Shown here piece by piece: positions 43,366 to 51,372 of a stretch of DNA of 64,000 nt (its first letter is position 1; every line of letters begins with the position of its first letter). The stretch is from Hymenobacter psoromatis (GTDB lineage: Bacteria > Bacteroidota > Bacteroidia > Cytophagales > Hymenobacteraceae): positions 3,038,001-3,102,000 of the forward strand of contig CP014771.1 of NCBI GenBank assembly GCA_001596155.1, written 5' to 3'. Below the pieces are notes generated by a model. The model made no database searches. It had not been told where the DNA came from and was given only the letters and a program-made list of their open reading frames with translations. The position numbers and the translations under genes are program-made.

Positions 43366-43450
43366 GTAGCGCGATTTTTGTAAATCGCGTCCCCGCGCCG
43401 TTGGAATGGCTTTAACGGCGCGGGGACGCGATTTACAAAAATCGCGCTAC
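43366..43450. repeat. Long inverted repeat, covarying family copy 2
   Basis: Arms 43366-43401 and 43415-43450 (GTAGCGCGATTTTTGTAAATCGCG... and its inverse) share the core GTCCCCGCGCCGTT and loop GGAATGGCTTT with the copy at 30295. The stem portion between core and ends differs (GATTTTTGTAAATC here, GAACTTGGTAGTTC there) but stays paired in each. It lies in the 400-bp gap between the Blh and REC-BLUF genes, followed by a GTAACAGCAG tail as in copy 1. The rest of the gap is AT-rich with no gene. Confidence 0.85.
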
Positions 43451-43632
43451 CCCCCAGCGGCGCTCTAGCGAAGGAACCGCGTAACAGCAGCAAGTAAGTA
43501 GCCGGAATTAAGTAGCAAGTAGCAAGACCATAGAAAACTGATAATCAGAAAATTAGGACTAATTTTATCACTTCTATTTTACTACTTAGCACACCAGCCC
43601 TCTAAAATTGAATAATGCAGGGAAGGGATAAG

Positions 43633-44682
43633 TCAGGAAGTCTCCCGTAAGAGTTGCGCGGCGCTGTTTCCCCCACCTATTTTCGGTTTGTTCTTGCCGG
43701 CGCGCCAGTTGCCCGCGTCCAGGGCCACGCTCACCAGCAGCGCGTGCGGCAGGGTCAGGATAGCGGCCGTGAGCACCGCGATTCCCAACAGCGTGTCGCG
43801 CGCGGCCAGCCTGGCTGGCACGAGCAGATACAAGCCTGCGGGCACGGCCAGGCTGACCAGCAACAGGGGGAAGGCCCGCCGAATAAAAAAAGCGACCTCC
43901 CGGCCCAGCGTGGCCCAGGCCCTACGGTGGCCGCCCAGGGCTTCGTAGCCAAACACCCGATTGAGGCGCAGCATGTGCCGCAAGCTGTGCCAGAACACAA
44001 AATAAACCCCCAGCGCCAGCAGCGGCGGCACGGCCAGAAACAGAACGGTTAGCAGCAGCACTTCTCCAGCGTCGGTGCGCAAGCGCCTGATTTCCCGGCG
44101 CTTGGCATAGCAGGCCCACAGTGCCAGGTGCCCAGCGCCTACCAGCAGCCAGAGCCCCGGCACCGCGCCGGCCGACCAGGCCGGGCCAAGCGGCGCGGCC
44201 CCGGCAAACGCCAGCAGGCCGTTGACGCTGTGCTGCGTCTCGGCGGGCCACCACCGGGCCGGAACGGCAAACAAGAGCGCCCCGCGCAACAAGCTGTGCG
44301 CCAGCCATAGCAGCGGCTGGCCGGGCTGCGCCGGCGCGTCGGCCGAGCCCCAGTGCCAGGCGGTGAGCAGAAAAAACAAGCCCACCGCTACCCCCGGCCA
44401 GTGCCACCAGCCCAGCCCCGCCGCCGCCGCCAAACCCAGGTAGCCCAGCACGAACCGGCCCAGATAGGCCCGCTGGCCGCGGCGTATTTGGCCCGTGGCC
44501 GGCAGCACGAGCTGGTCGCAAGCGCCGTGCGCCAGGCCCAGCACCACCAGGCCCACCACCAGTATCGGCCCCAGCACGGCGGGCGCTACCCCCGGAAAAG
44601 CCAGCCCCAACCCGCTGGCACCAGCCACGGCCAAATAAGAAAAATAGGGCGGAAACGTGTTCGCGACTGACGAAGCAGACAT
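43633..44682 (-). CDS. blh: Brp/Blh-family beta-carotene 15,15'-dioxygenase
   Basis: A 349-residue polytopic membrane enzyme that splits beta-carotene into two retinal molecules. Start ATG 44682 (MSASSVANTFPPYFSYLAVAG); an upstream in-frame ATG would overlap the response regulator. Family motifs: His52 in VLGLAHGACDQLVLP, His110 in LTAWHWGSADAP, FWHSLRHMLRLNRVFGYEA and TLPHALLVSVALD; these histidines bind the catalytic iron. About eight helices. It supplies chromophore for the rhodopsin at 2.2 kb. Unusually, it sits among signalling genes rather than beside the rhodopsin or carotenoid genes, 97 bases after a response regulator. Confidence 0.88.
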   Translation of the reverse strand: MSASSVANTFPPYFSYLAVAGASGLGLAFPGVAPAVLGPILVVGLVVLGLAHGACDQLVLPATGQIRRGQRAYLGRFVLGYLGLAAAAGLGWWHWPGVAVGLFFLLTAWHWGSADAPAQPGQPLLWLAHSLLRGALLFAVPARWWPAETQHSVNGLLAFAGAAPLGPAWSAGAVPGLWLLVGAGHLALWACYAKRREIRRLRTDAGEVLLLTVLFLAVPPLLALGVYFVFWHSLRHMLRLNRVFGYEALGGHRRAWATLGREVAFFIRRAFPLLLVSLAVPAGLYLLVPARLAARDTLLGIAVLTAAILTLPHALLVSVALDAGNWRAGKNKPKIGGGNSAAQLLRETS

Positions 44683-44779
44683 AGCAGCGGGAGAAAAAAC
44701 AGCGCCCGCCCGCCCAGGCACCCCGCCTTGGGGAAACAACCAAAAAGGACGCGCTTTATCCATAAAAGGCTTGCTGGAG

Positions 44780-45190
44780 CTACTCGCCCGCATCCCGAAG
44801 CAAGGACTTCATCCGCTGCACGTTCACCTTGCCCAACGGCTTTGAGAAGTAGCCTTTTACTTCTTTGTAGTGCGTAGATTTTTCTATGTCTTCGGGTTGG
44901 ATGGACGACGTGAGGATAAACACGCGCACGCCTTCCTGAGCCAGGGGTAGGGTGCCGAACGCGTCCAAAAACTCCCAGCCATCCATCTGCGGCATGTTCA
45001 GGTCCAGCAAAATCAGGTCGGGAATGCTACCCCCCGTGCGCACCACTTCCCGCAGCTGGTTGAAGGCCAGTTGCCCGTTGCCAAACGTTTGGACCGCGCG
45101 ATAGTGCAGGTCCTTTTTGACGATAAATTCCGTGATAACGGCCGTAATCCGGTCGTCCTCGACCACGTAGGCCAGGCTAGGAACTTTCAT
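44780..45190 (-). CDS. Single-domain response regulator
   Basis: A 136-residue CheY-like receiver. Acidic pocket in VVEDDRITAVITEFI, phospho-acceptor Asp in IPDLILLDLNMPQMDGWEFLDAF, Thr in VFILTSS and Lys in GYFSKPLGK. No output domain, so it acts by protein contact, perhaps in a phosphorelay. Its start overlaps the end of the histidine kinase gene by 14 bases, which indicates translational coupling and a cognate pair. It is similar to the receiver at 46738 and to the receiver half of the REC-BLUF protein. Confidence 0.9.
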   Translation of the reverse strand: MKVPSLAYVVEDDRITAVITEFIVKKDLHYRAVQTFGNGQLAFNQLREVVRTGGSIPDLILLDLNMPQMDGWEFLDAFGTLPLAQEGVRVFILTSSIQPEDIEKSTHYKEVKGYFSKPLGKVNVQRMKSLLRDAGE

Positions 45191-46691
45191 GGAACTGGAT
45201 GGTAAAGGTGGAGCCCACGCCGACTTCGCTATCGACCGTAATAGTGCCTTGCATGGCTTCCACCTGGTTTTTTGTGATGAACAGGCCTACCCCGCGCGCG
45301 TCTTCGTTGTCGTGAAACGTTTTGTACATCCCAAAGAGCTTCGAACGGTACCTAACTGTATCAATTCCCAGGCCGTTGTCCTGCACCGTCAGCACTACCC
45401 CCCCTGGGTTGGCCTGCGCCTGAAGCCGAATGAAGGCGGGCCGGTCCAGGGCCCGGTATTTGACCGCGTTACTAATCAGGTTGAGCAAAATGCTGTCTAA
45501 GTACGCCGGCACTACGGTCACGGTCAGGGCCGGGGGCACCGCCACTTCCACCGCAATGTGGTGCTGCCGGATGAGCACGCTCAGCGCTTCCAGGGTTTTG
45601 TCAATCTCTGCTTTGAGCGCGCGCGACGCTTTGGGCTTGCTGACATTGTTGTTGATGGTGACAATATCGTTGAGGTTCACGATGGTTTCGGCCAGCTGCT
45701 CGGTGCTGGTGGCCAGCATCTGCAAAAACATGGTTTTCTGCTCTTTGCCCTTGGCTTCGGACAGCAGCTGCACGAGCGACGTCAGGTTGGCGGAATGCGA
45801 GCGAATGTTGTGCGAGATAATGTAGGCGAAGTTTTGCAGCCGCAGGTTCTGCTGGCTCGTCACGTCGAGCAGGTGCTGCGCCTGGTGGAGGTTTTCCAGC
45901 AGCAGCGTCACGTCGTAGCCAACGCACAGAATTTCCGTCAGCTCCCCGCCTTCCCCCGCGATACCTTTAAACTCCCAGTGGTTGGACTTGATGGAGCCGT
46001 CGCGGTAGGGCTTGCGCAAAATCACCTGGTGCGGCACTTCCGGCGCCTGAAAGCACTGCATCACCACTTCCAGGCACTTGGGCCGGTCTTCTTCCACGAT
46101 GCTGAGCAGCGACGAGGTGCCGATTAGGTCGTGCTCCAGGCCAAAGCGCTCGTAGAAAAAGTCGTTAACGTAAGTATAGTTGCCCTGCGGGTCAGTTTTC
46201 AGAATGTAAACCGACTGATTGCTCAGAATGGAGCTGTAGTGGGTCGCCACTTCCTGGGCATACGCTTCCCGGTGCTTTTCCTTCGTCACGTCGAACAGCG
46301 CCCCTACCAGCCAGGAGGGCTTGCCCCCGTCGCCGCGCAGCACCACCCCCCGGCAGCGCAGCCACGCGGGCGAGCCCTCGCGGCACGTGCATAGCAGCAC
46401 CAGGTCGAACGCCTGGGCGGGGTCTTGCACGCAGGCTTCGGCGCGCTGCCAGGCGGTGGCCAAATCGGCGGGGTCCATGTGGGCGCGCCAGGCGGCGGGG
46501 TCGGCCGGCACCTGGTCTGCCGCATAGCCCAGCGTTTGCCAGAACGTCGCATTCACCCAGCCTTCGGTGGGCACTTGTAAATTCCAGTACCAGAGGCCAT
46601 CCGTCAGGGAGTTTTGCAGAAAGTCATACACTACGGGGTTGTAGGCGATTGACGCGGCTAGCTCGGGATGCTGTTCAAGAAGAGTTGACAC
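45177..46691 (-). CDS. Soluble PAS-domain sensor histidine kinase
   Basis: A 504-residue cytoplasmic kinase with no TM helix. Two PAS domains (~30-140 and ~152-265; LWYWNLQVPTEGWVNATFWQTLGY and VYILKTDPQGNYTYVNDFFYERFG), a HisKA-like dimerisation helix with phospho-acceptor His294 (YIISHNIRSHSANLTSLVQLL), then an HATPase domain with the N box LLNLISNAVKYRA, G1 QDNGLGID and G2 ARGVGLFITKNQ. I see no Cys of a LOV photoadduct motif in either PAS, so the ligand is unknown. GTG start at 46691. It overlaps the response regulator downstream; a second regulator lies 46 bases upstream. Confidence 0.9.
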   Translation of the reverse strand: MSTLLEQHPELAASIAYNPVVYDFLQNSLTDGLWYWNLQVPTEGWVNATFWQTLGYAADQVPADPAAWRAHMDPADLATAWQRAEACVQDPAQAFDLVLLCTCREGSPAWLRCRGVVLRGDGGKPSWLVGALFDVTKEKHREAYAQEVATHYSSILSNQSVYILKTDPQGNYTYVNDFFYERFGLEHDLIGTSSLLSIVEEDRPKCLEVVMQCFQAPEVPHQVILRKPYRDGSIKSNHWEFKGIAGEGGELTEILCVGYDVTLLLENLHQAQHLLDVTSQQNLRLQNFAYIISHNIRSHSANLTSLVQLLSEAKGKEQKTMFLQMLATSTEQLAETIVNLNDIVTINNNVSKPKASRALKAEIDKTLEALSVLIRQHHIAVEVAVPPALTVTVVPAYLDSILLNLISNAVKYRALDRPAFIRLQAQANPGGVVLTVQDNGLGIDTVRYRSKLFGMYKTFHDNEDARGVGLFITKNQVEAMQGTITVDSEVGVGSTFTIQFHESS

Positions 46692-46737
46692 GAATAATGG
46701 CTGAATAAAGTCCTTACCTTAATTAAGACGCGCGCTG

Positions 46738-47178
46738 CTAGGATTGTTGGGTCGCGTAAAGTCGCTTTGCCCTGGTGCTGGCCCCGGCCAGCTGCACGAA
46801 CTGCTGCATCCAGGCCACGCTGTTGCTATCTAAGGGCTTGGGAAAGAAGCCTTTCACGATGTTGTAGCCCTTGGCTTTCTCGCGGTCGTCGGGGTGAATG
46901 GAGGAGGTCAACACAAACACGCACACCTGCTTGCCGATGGGAAGTTTCATAAACGCATCCAGAAATTCCCAGCCGTCCATGACGGGCATATTCAGGTCCA
47001 GCAAAATCAAATCAGGGATGTCCACATTTTCTTTTGCCTTCAGCAGCAAGTGATTAAATGCTAGTTTGCCGTTGACAAAGTGCTGCACTTCCCCCCGCCG
47101 CAGGTTTTTGCGCAGCACCAGCTCTGTGACGACAGCCGTGATGTGGTCGTTCTCGATTATATAAGCTAAGTGCGACAT
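46738..47178 (-). CDS. Single-domain response regulator
   Basis: A 146-residue CheY-like receiver with IENDHITAVVTELVL, phospho-acceptor Asp in IPDLILLDLNMPVMDGWEFLDAF, VFVLTSS and the conserved Lys in GFFPKPLDS. The first acidic pocket reads END instead of EDD, a mild deviation that may alter magnesium binding. It is the first gene of the minus-strand signalling run. The preceding 387 bases (47179-47565) are AT-rich and gene-free and probably hold its promoter. Confidence 0.88.
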   Translation of the reverse strand: MSHLAYIIENDHITAVVTELVLRKNLRRGEVQHFVNGKLAFNHLLLKAKENVDIPDLILLDLNMPVMDGWEFLDAFMKLPIGKQVCVFVLTSSIHPDDREKAKGYNIVKGFFPKPLDSNSVAWMQQFVQLAGASTRAKRLYATQQS

Positions 47179-47565
47179 TTTTTAGGATATAATGACCTGG
47201 AGCATTCGCCAGGGTAACGAATTAAGTAGTAGCTATCACCAGATTAGGCCACCAGAATTGGGGCGGTGAAAACCCACGTTTTTGGCGCTGGCCAGCCGAT
47301 AAAAAAGTAATTTTAATTGTCAATTTACATTAGCAAAGTACCATAATCATGCCGCTTGTTTGACATTTACACCAATAAAGGTAAGCATAAATTACATTTT
47401 ATGTTGGTCACCTTCTGAATGATTGCTTTTGCTCGCTTAACAGCACGAAATAGCCGGTGAACAGTTTTCGCTATTCATTAAAATTATTTTTTATAATATA
47501 TTATATTTTCAAGCCCACAGGATTGAAAGGCCCGCGCGTTGCCGCCCGCCGCCCGCCAGCACTAC

Positions 47566-49380
47566 CTACCCAGGCACGCCGGCGCGCCGCCTACTCGGCC
47601 GGTTGCAGCACCACGTAGCCCCGCACCACCTGCTCGCGGTAGCCGGCGGGCAGCAGCGTGCGCAGCAGCTGCTGCCCGCCGGCTGCCCCCGAAACGGCGG
47701 ATGCACCACAAACACCGCTCCCCGGTAGCGCGCCCAAAACGCCCGCACCTGCGCGGGCCGCAGGGGGGGTAGGCGGGCCAGCGAATCGGGGTGCTGCTGG
47801 GCCAGCAGCAGCGCGCGCAGCACTGGCTCGCGGGCGAAGGCGGCAAAAGTGGCGGCCGGCACCCGCGAGATGTAGGCACCCGGCAGCGCCTTGTGGTGCT
47901 GGGTTTGGTAGAACAATTCGGCGGGGTCCATGCGGCCGATTTCGCGGTAGCCGTCGAGCAGGCCGAAGGGAATGGGGAACAGCACCGGGCCGGGCCGGGC
48001 GGCGGCCACCCGGTAGGCCAGCGGCACATCGGCTGCCCGAATGAGGGGGTAGGCGGTGGGCTGAAATTCGAAGAATAAAACCAGCCCTACCCCCCCGGCC
48101 ACGAGCCAGCCCCGCCCGGCGGGCATGCGCCGCAGCCAGCCATCGAGCCGGATGAAAACCACCAGCGGCAGCAGCAGCGACAGCAGCAGCACCAGCCGCG
48201 TGGGGCAGCGAATGTTGTTCAGAAACGGCACAAAATGCACCAGGCTGGTGGGCAGGCGCAGCAGGTCGCGGCCCAGCCAGCGCAGCTCGGGCATGGTGAG
48301 CAGGGCAAACAGCAGCGCCAGCGCCGCGAAGGGCCGCGTTTCGGCGGGCACGGCGGGGCCGGGCGCACCGGCCGGCCGGCGCCGCCACGCGCCAATGCCC
48401 AGCCCCAGCGCCAGCAGCGGCAGCAGGTAGCCCAGAAACGTGACGTTCTCGACCGAGCCCGGATTGTGGAAGTGCGGGCTGCGCCAGAGCGCCTCGGTGG
48501 CGGCGGTGGCCAGCCAGCGGTTGCCGAGGGGCGGCACGAGGTAGCCGGCCAGGTCGCCGCCCCACCACAGGCCCGCCTTGTCGTCGAGCCCCAGCAGCGC
48601 CAGGCCGCGCGAAAGGAAGTGCGACAGCGCGAGAATAATCCCTACCCCCCCCCACGGCCGCCACGTGCGCCAGTTAATTTCTCCCAGCCGCAGGCCCCAC
48701 CACGCCGCGTAGCCCACCGAGAAATACACCAGTCCCGCCAGCGTGTAATAATCACTGAGCAAAGTGATTAGCAAAAGCAAAGCGGCCCAGGCCACCTGCC
48801 GCCGGCTGCGCACCAGCGGCCGCCAGCGGCCCGGCGCAAAGGCCAGGCCATCCAGAAAAGCCAGGATATAAAACGGCACCGTGGCCGTGAGCAGCAGGTG
48901 GTAGTGCTCGGGCCAGTGCGCCAGCTTGCAGGGCGAAAACGCGAACACGAAGCCCACCAGCGCGGCCAGCAGCGGCCGCCGCACCCAGCGCCCCGCCAGC
49001 CGCGCCGCCCCTGCCCCACTCAACACAAAGCTCAGCAGCAGGCCCAGGTTTACGGCCCAGAATTCCTGGCGCAGCGCCACGTTCAGCAGGCCCAGCACCG
49101 GCGTGTAGGTGTGCAGCCACAGGCCCGTGCCCTGGGGGTAGAGCAGCAGGGGCGTGAAAAACGGGTTGTGCCCGGCTGCCACCTGGCGCTGAAAATTCCA
49201 GGCGTTCCAGATGTACTGGTTGGCGTCGCCGTGCGGGGTGCCCACGGAGGCCGTACTCCACGCCTGGCTCAGCGGCCACGAGTACCAGACGGACAGTCCC
49301 GCGTAGGCCAGGGCGGCCAGCAGCAAGCCGCGCCAACCCAGGGCATTGGCGGCAAAGGGGGGGTAGGGAACATGCGGCAA
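47566..49380 (-). CDS. Large polytopic membrane protein, probable frameshifts at both ends
   Basis: About ten helices. The first loop SQAWSTASVGTPHGDANQYIWNAWNF and FAFSPCKLAHWPEHYHLLLT resemble bacterial YfhO/GT-C-like membrane proteins. The frame as read ends at 47566 with an unnatural Cys/Arg-rich tail; in the neighbouring frame the text GGQQLLRTLLPAGYREQVVRGYVVLQPAE to a stop at 47591 looks genuine, and one extra G in the C5/G5 run at 47686-47690 would join them. The start is also odd: only a TTG (49380) is in frame, whereas ATG 49371-49373 would be in frame if the G7 tract at 49357-49363 had eight G. I therefore think the real protein is ~595 residues from 49373 to 47591. Confidence 0.7.
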   Translation of the reverse strand: MPHVPYPPFAANALGWRGLLLAALAYAGLSVWYSWPLSQAWSTASVGTPHGDANQYIWNAWNFQRQVAAGHNPFFTPLLLYPQGTGLWLHTYTPVLGLLNVALRQEFWAVNLGLLLSFVLSGAGAARLAGRWVRRPLLAALVGFVFAFSPCKLAHWPEHYHLLLTATVPFYILAFLDGLAFAPGRWRPLVRSRRQVAWAALLLLITLLSDYYTLAGLVYFSVGYAAWWGLRLGEINWRTWRPWGGVGIILALSHFLSRGLALLGLDDKAGLWWGGDLAGYLVPPLGNRWLATAATEALWRSPHFHNPGSVENVTFLGYLLPLLALGLGIGAWRRRPAGAPGPAVPAETRPFAALALLFALLTMPELRWLGRDLLRLPTSLVHFVPFLNNIRCPTRLVLLLSLLLPLVVFIRLDGWLRRMPAGRGWLVAGGVGLVLFFEFQPTAYPLIRAADVPLAYRVAAARPGPVLFPIPFGLLDGYREIGRMDPAELFYQTQHHKALPGAYISRVPAATFAAFAREPVLRALLLAQQHPDSLARLPPLRPAQVRAFWARYRGAVFVVHPPFRGQPAGSSCCARCCPPATASRWCGATWCCNRPSRRRAGVPG

Positions 49381-49466
49381 CGGGCCGCGCGCTTGCCGCC
49401 CGGCCCCAACAAAAGTAGCCCGGCCGCAGTAGCTAGCTTTACCGCTTCACTTTTTTGCGCTTCGTC

Positions 49467-50000
49467 ATGCCCATTGCCCGCCCCTTCCATTTTCAGCAGT
49501 GGATTGCCGACCACCGCCACCTGCTCAAGCCGCCCGTGGGCAATCAGCAGGTATATAAAGACAACAAAGACTTTATCGTGATGGTGGTGGGCGGCCCCAA
49601 CGCCCGCAAAGACTACCACGTGGACGCGGGCGAGGAATTATTCTTCCAGCAGGAAGGCACGATGACCGTCAAAATCATCGAAGACGGCCAGCCGGTGGAC
49701 ATCGAAATCAAGGCCGGTGAGATGTTCTTGCTGCCCGCCGGCGTGCCGCACTCGCCGCGCCGCCCGGCCGGCACCATCGGCCTGGTGCTGGAGCGCTACC
49801 GCCAGCCCGGCGAGCTGGACGGCTTCCAGTGGTACTGCGAAAACTGCGGCCACAAGCTCTACGAGGAGTTTGCCGAGATTACCGACATCGTGGCCCAGCT
49901 CCCCCCCATCATGGACCGCTTCTGGGCCAACGACGCCCTGCGCACCTGCAAAGTTTGCGGCACTTATATGGAAGCCCCGGCCAAGGTGCCAGCAGCCTGA
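49467..50000 (+). CDS. 3-hydroxyanthranilate 3,4-dioxygenase
   Basis: A 177-residue cupin-fold iron dioxygenase of tryptophan (kynurenine) catabolism. From ATG 49467 (MPIARPFHFQQWIADHRHLLKPPVGNQQVY). Iron ligands lie in DYHVDAGEELFFQQEG and LPAGVPHSPRRPAGTIGLVLE; the C-terminal rubredoxin-like site of bacterial enzymes is present as CENCGH and CKVCGTY. By family it opens the ring of 3-hydroxyanthranilate en route to quinolinate. No other kynurenine gene is in the window. An inverted repeat (50038-50143) follows it. Confidence 0.9.
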   Translation: MPIARPFHFQQWIADHRHLLKPPVGNQQVYKDNKDFIVMVVGGPNARKDYHVDAGEELFFQQEGTMTVKIIEDGQPVDIEIKAGEMFLLPAGVPHSPRRPAGTIGLVLERYRQPGELDGFQWYCENCGHKLYEEFAEITDIVAQLPPIMDRFWANDALRTCKVCGTYMEAPAKVPAA

Positions 50001-50037
50001 CGCAAGCGCAAAGCCTTGCTTGCAAGTAAGTTATAAG

Positions 50038-50143
50038 AAGGAACGTCCTTCCGAGCTTGCCGAGGAATCTCGCGTGCGTTGTGGGGGCGAAACCCGAACG
50101 ATGCGGGCGAGACTCCTCGGCAAGCTCGGAAGGACGTTCCCTT
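50038..50143. repeat. Inverted repeat upstream of lepB
   Basis: AAGGAACGTCCTTCCGAGCTTGCCGAGGA... (from 50038) and its inverse ending near 50143 pair over about 36 bases with few mismatches around a GC-rich loop of ~30 bases. It fills the spacer between the dioxygenase and lepB genes and could act as a terminator or a mobile repeat. Confidence 0.75.
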
Positions 50144-50202
50144 TCGTGACGCGCATAAGTAACTTCCTTTCTTACTTTTAGCTTAACCTTTTCCCTACCC
50201 CC

Positions 50203-51372
50203 ATGCCCCTACCCCAGTTCAAGCGCCCGGCGGCCGACCAGCTGCCCCCCAAGTCCAAATCCCAGTCGCGGGAATGGGCCAATTCGCTGCTGTTTGCGGT
50301 GGTGGTGGCCACGCTCATTCGCTGGTCGGCGGTGGAGGCGTACGTTATTCCGTCCGAGAGCATGGAGCATACGCTGCTGGTGGGCGACTACCTGTTTGTG
50401 AGCAAGCTGCACTACGGGCCCATCACGCCCCAGACGCCGCTGCAACTGCCGCTCACGCACCAAACGGTGCCGGTGCTGGGCATTAAGAGCTATTCGGACC
50501 TCATTCGGCTGCCTACCTACCGGTTTCCGGGCTTCAGCTCCATTCAGCGTAATGACGTGATAGTCTTTCACGTACCGCACGAGCAGCAGCGCCCGGCCGA
50601 CCTGCGGACCTTCCTCATCAAGCGCTGCATCGCGGTGGCTGGTGACACGCTGGAGCTGCGCCAGGGCCAGGTGTTTCTGAACGGCCGGCCCGGCAGCATC
50701 GGCGGGCAGCCCCAGATGACCTACTTCATGGCGGTGGCCAGCCCCAACGACGAGGTGCGCCAGGCTCTGCACGACCAGCAAATAGTTGATTATAACCAGC
50801 CCGACGGCCTGCCGGCGGCCACCACCGACCCCGAAACGGGCAAAGCGGGCTACGTTATCAGCTGCCCGGCCAGCGTGGCCGCTTTTTTCCGCCGCCAGCC
50901 CTACGTGCAGGCCCTCACCTTGACGGGCGGCATCCTGCCGGCCAACACGTTGTTTCCAGACGCGGCCGACTTCCACGTTTCGGGCGCCGTGAGCGCCGTG
51001 CCGCGCCACTGGCAGCTCGATAATTACGGCCCGCTGGCGGTGCCCAAAAAGGGTCAAACTATTCAGCTGACGCCGGCCAACGCGGCGATATACTATAAAA
51101 TAGTAGCCCAATACGAACACAACCAAGGCATTACCTGGAAGGATGGCCTGATACAGCAGCACGGCCGGCCACTCACGCAGTACACGGTTAAGCAGAACTA
51201 TTACTTCATGATGGGGGACAACCGGCACAACTCGGAAGACTCCCGGTTCTGGGGCTTCGTGCCCGAAGACCACCTTGTGGGCAAAGCCGTGCTGGTCTGG
51301 CTCTCGCTCGACCCAAATGCCGATTTCTTCCATAAAGTTCGCTGGAATCGGCTGTTTCGTCCGGTTAGCTAG
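50203..51372 (+). CDS. lepB: Signal peptidase I
   Basis: A 389-residue inner-membrane serine protease with one N-terminal TM (~28-46, LLFAVVVATLIRWSAVEAYV). Nucleophile Ser53 in IPSESMEHTLLVGDYLFVSK, general base Lys141 in FLIKRCIAVAGDTLELRQG, and the C-terminal box FMMGDNRHNSEDSRFWGFVP. It removes signal peptides from exported proteins. It is longer than the E. coli enzyme by a ~120-residue insertion (about 170-300) between the catalytic blocks, a common feature in Bacteroidota. The intact catalytic dyad suggests an active enzyme. Confidence 0.93.
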   Translation: MPLPQFKRPAADQLPPKSKSQSREWANSLLFAVVVATLIRWSAVEAYVIPSESMEHTLLVGDYLFVSKLHYGPITPQTPLQLPLTHQTVPVLGIKSYSDLIRLPTYRFPGFSSIQRNDVIVFHVPHEQQRPADLRTFLIKRCIAVAGDTLELRQGQVFLNGRPGSIGGQPQMTYFMAVASPNDEVRQALHDQQIVDYNQPDGLPAATTDPETGKAGYVISCPASVAAFFRRQPYVQALTLTGGILPANTLFPDAADFHVSGAVSAVPRHWQLDNYGPLAVPKKGQTIQLTPANAAIYYKIVAQYEHNQGITWKDGLIQQHGRPLTQYTVKQNYYFMMGDNRHNSEDSRFWGFVPEDHLVGKAVLVWLSLDPNADFFHKVRWNRLFRPVS

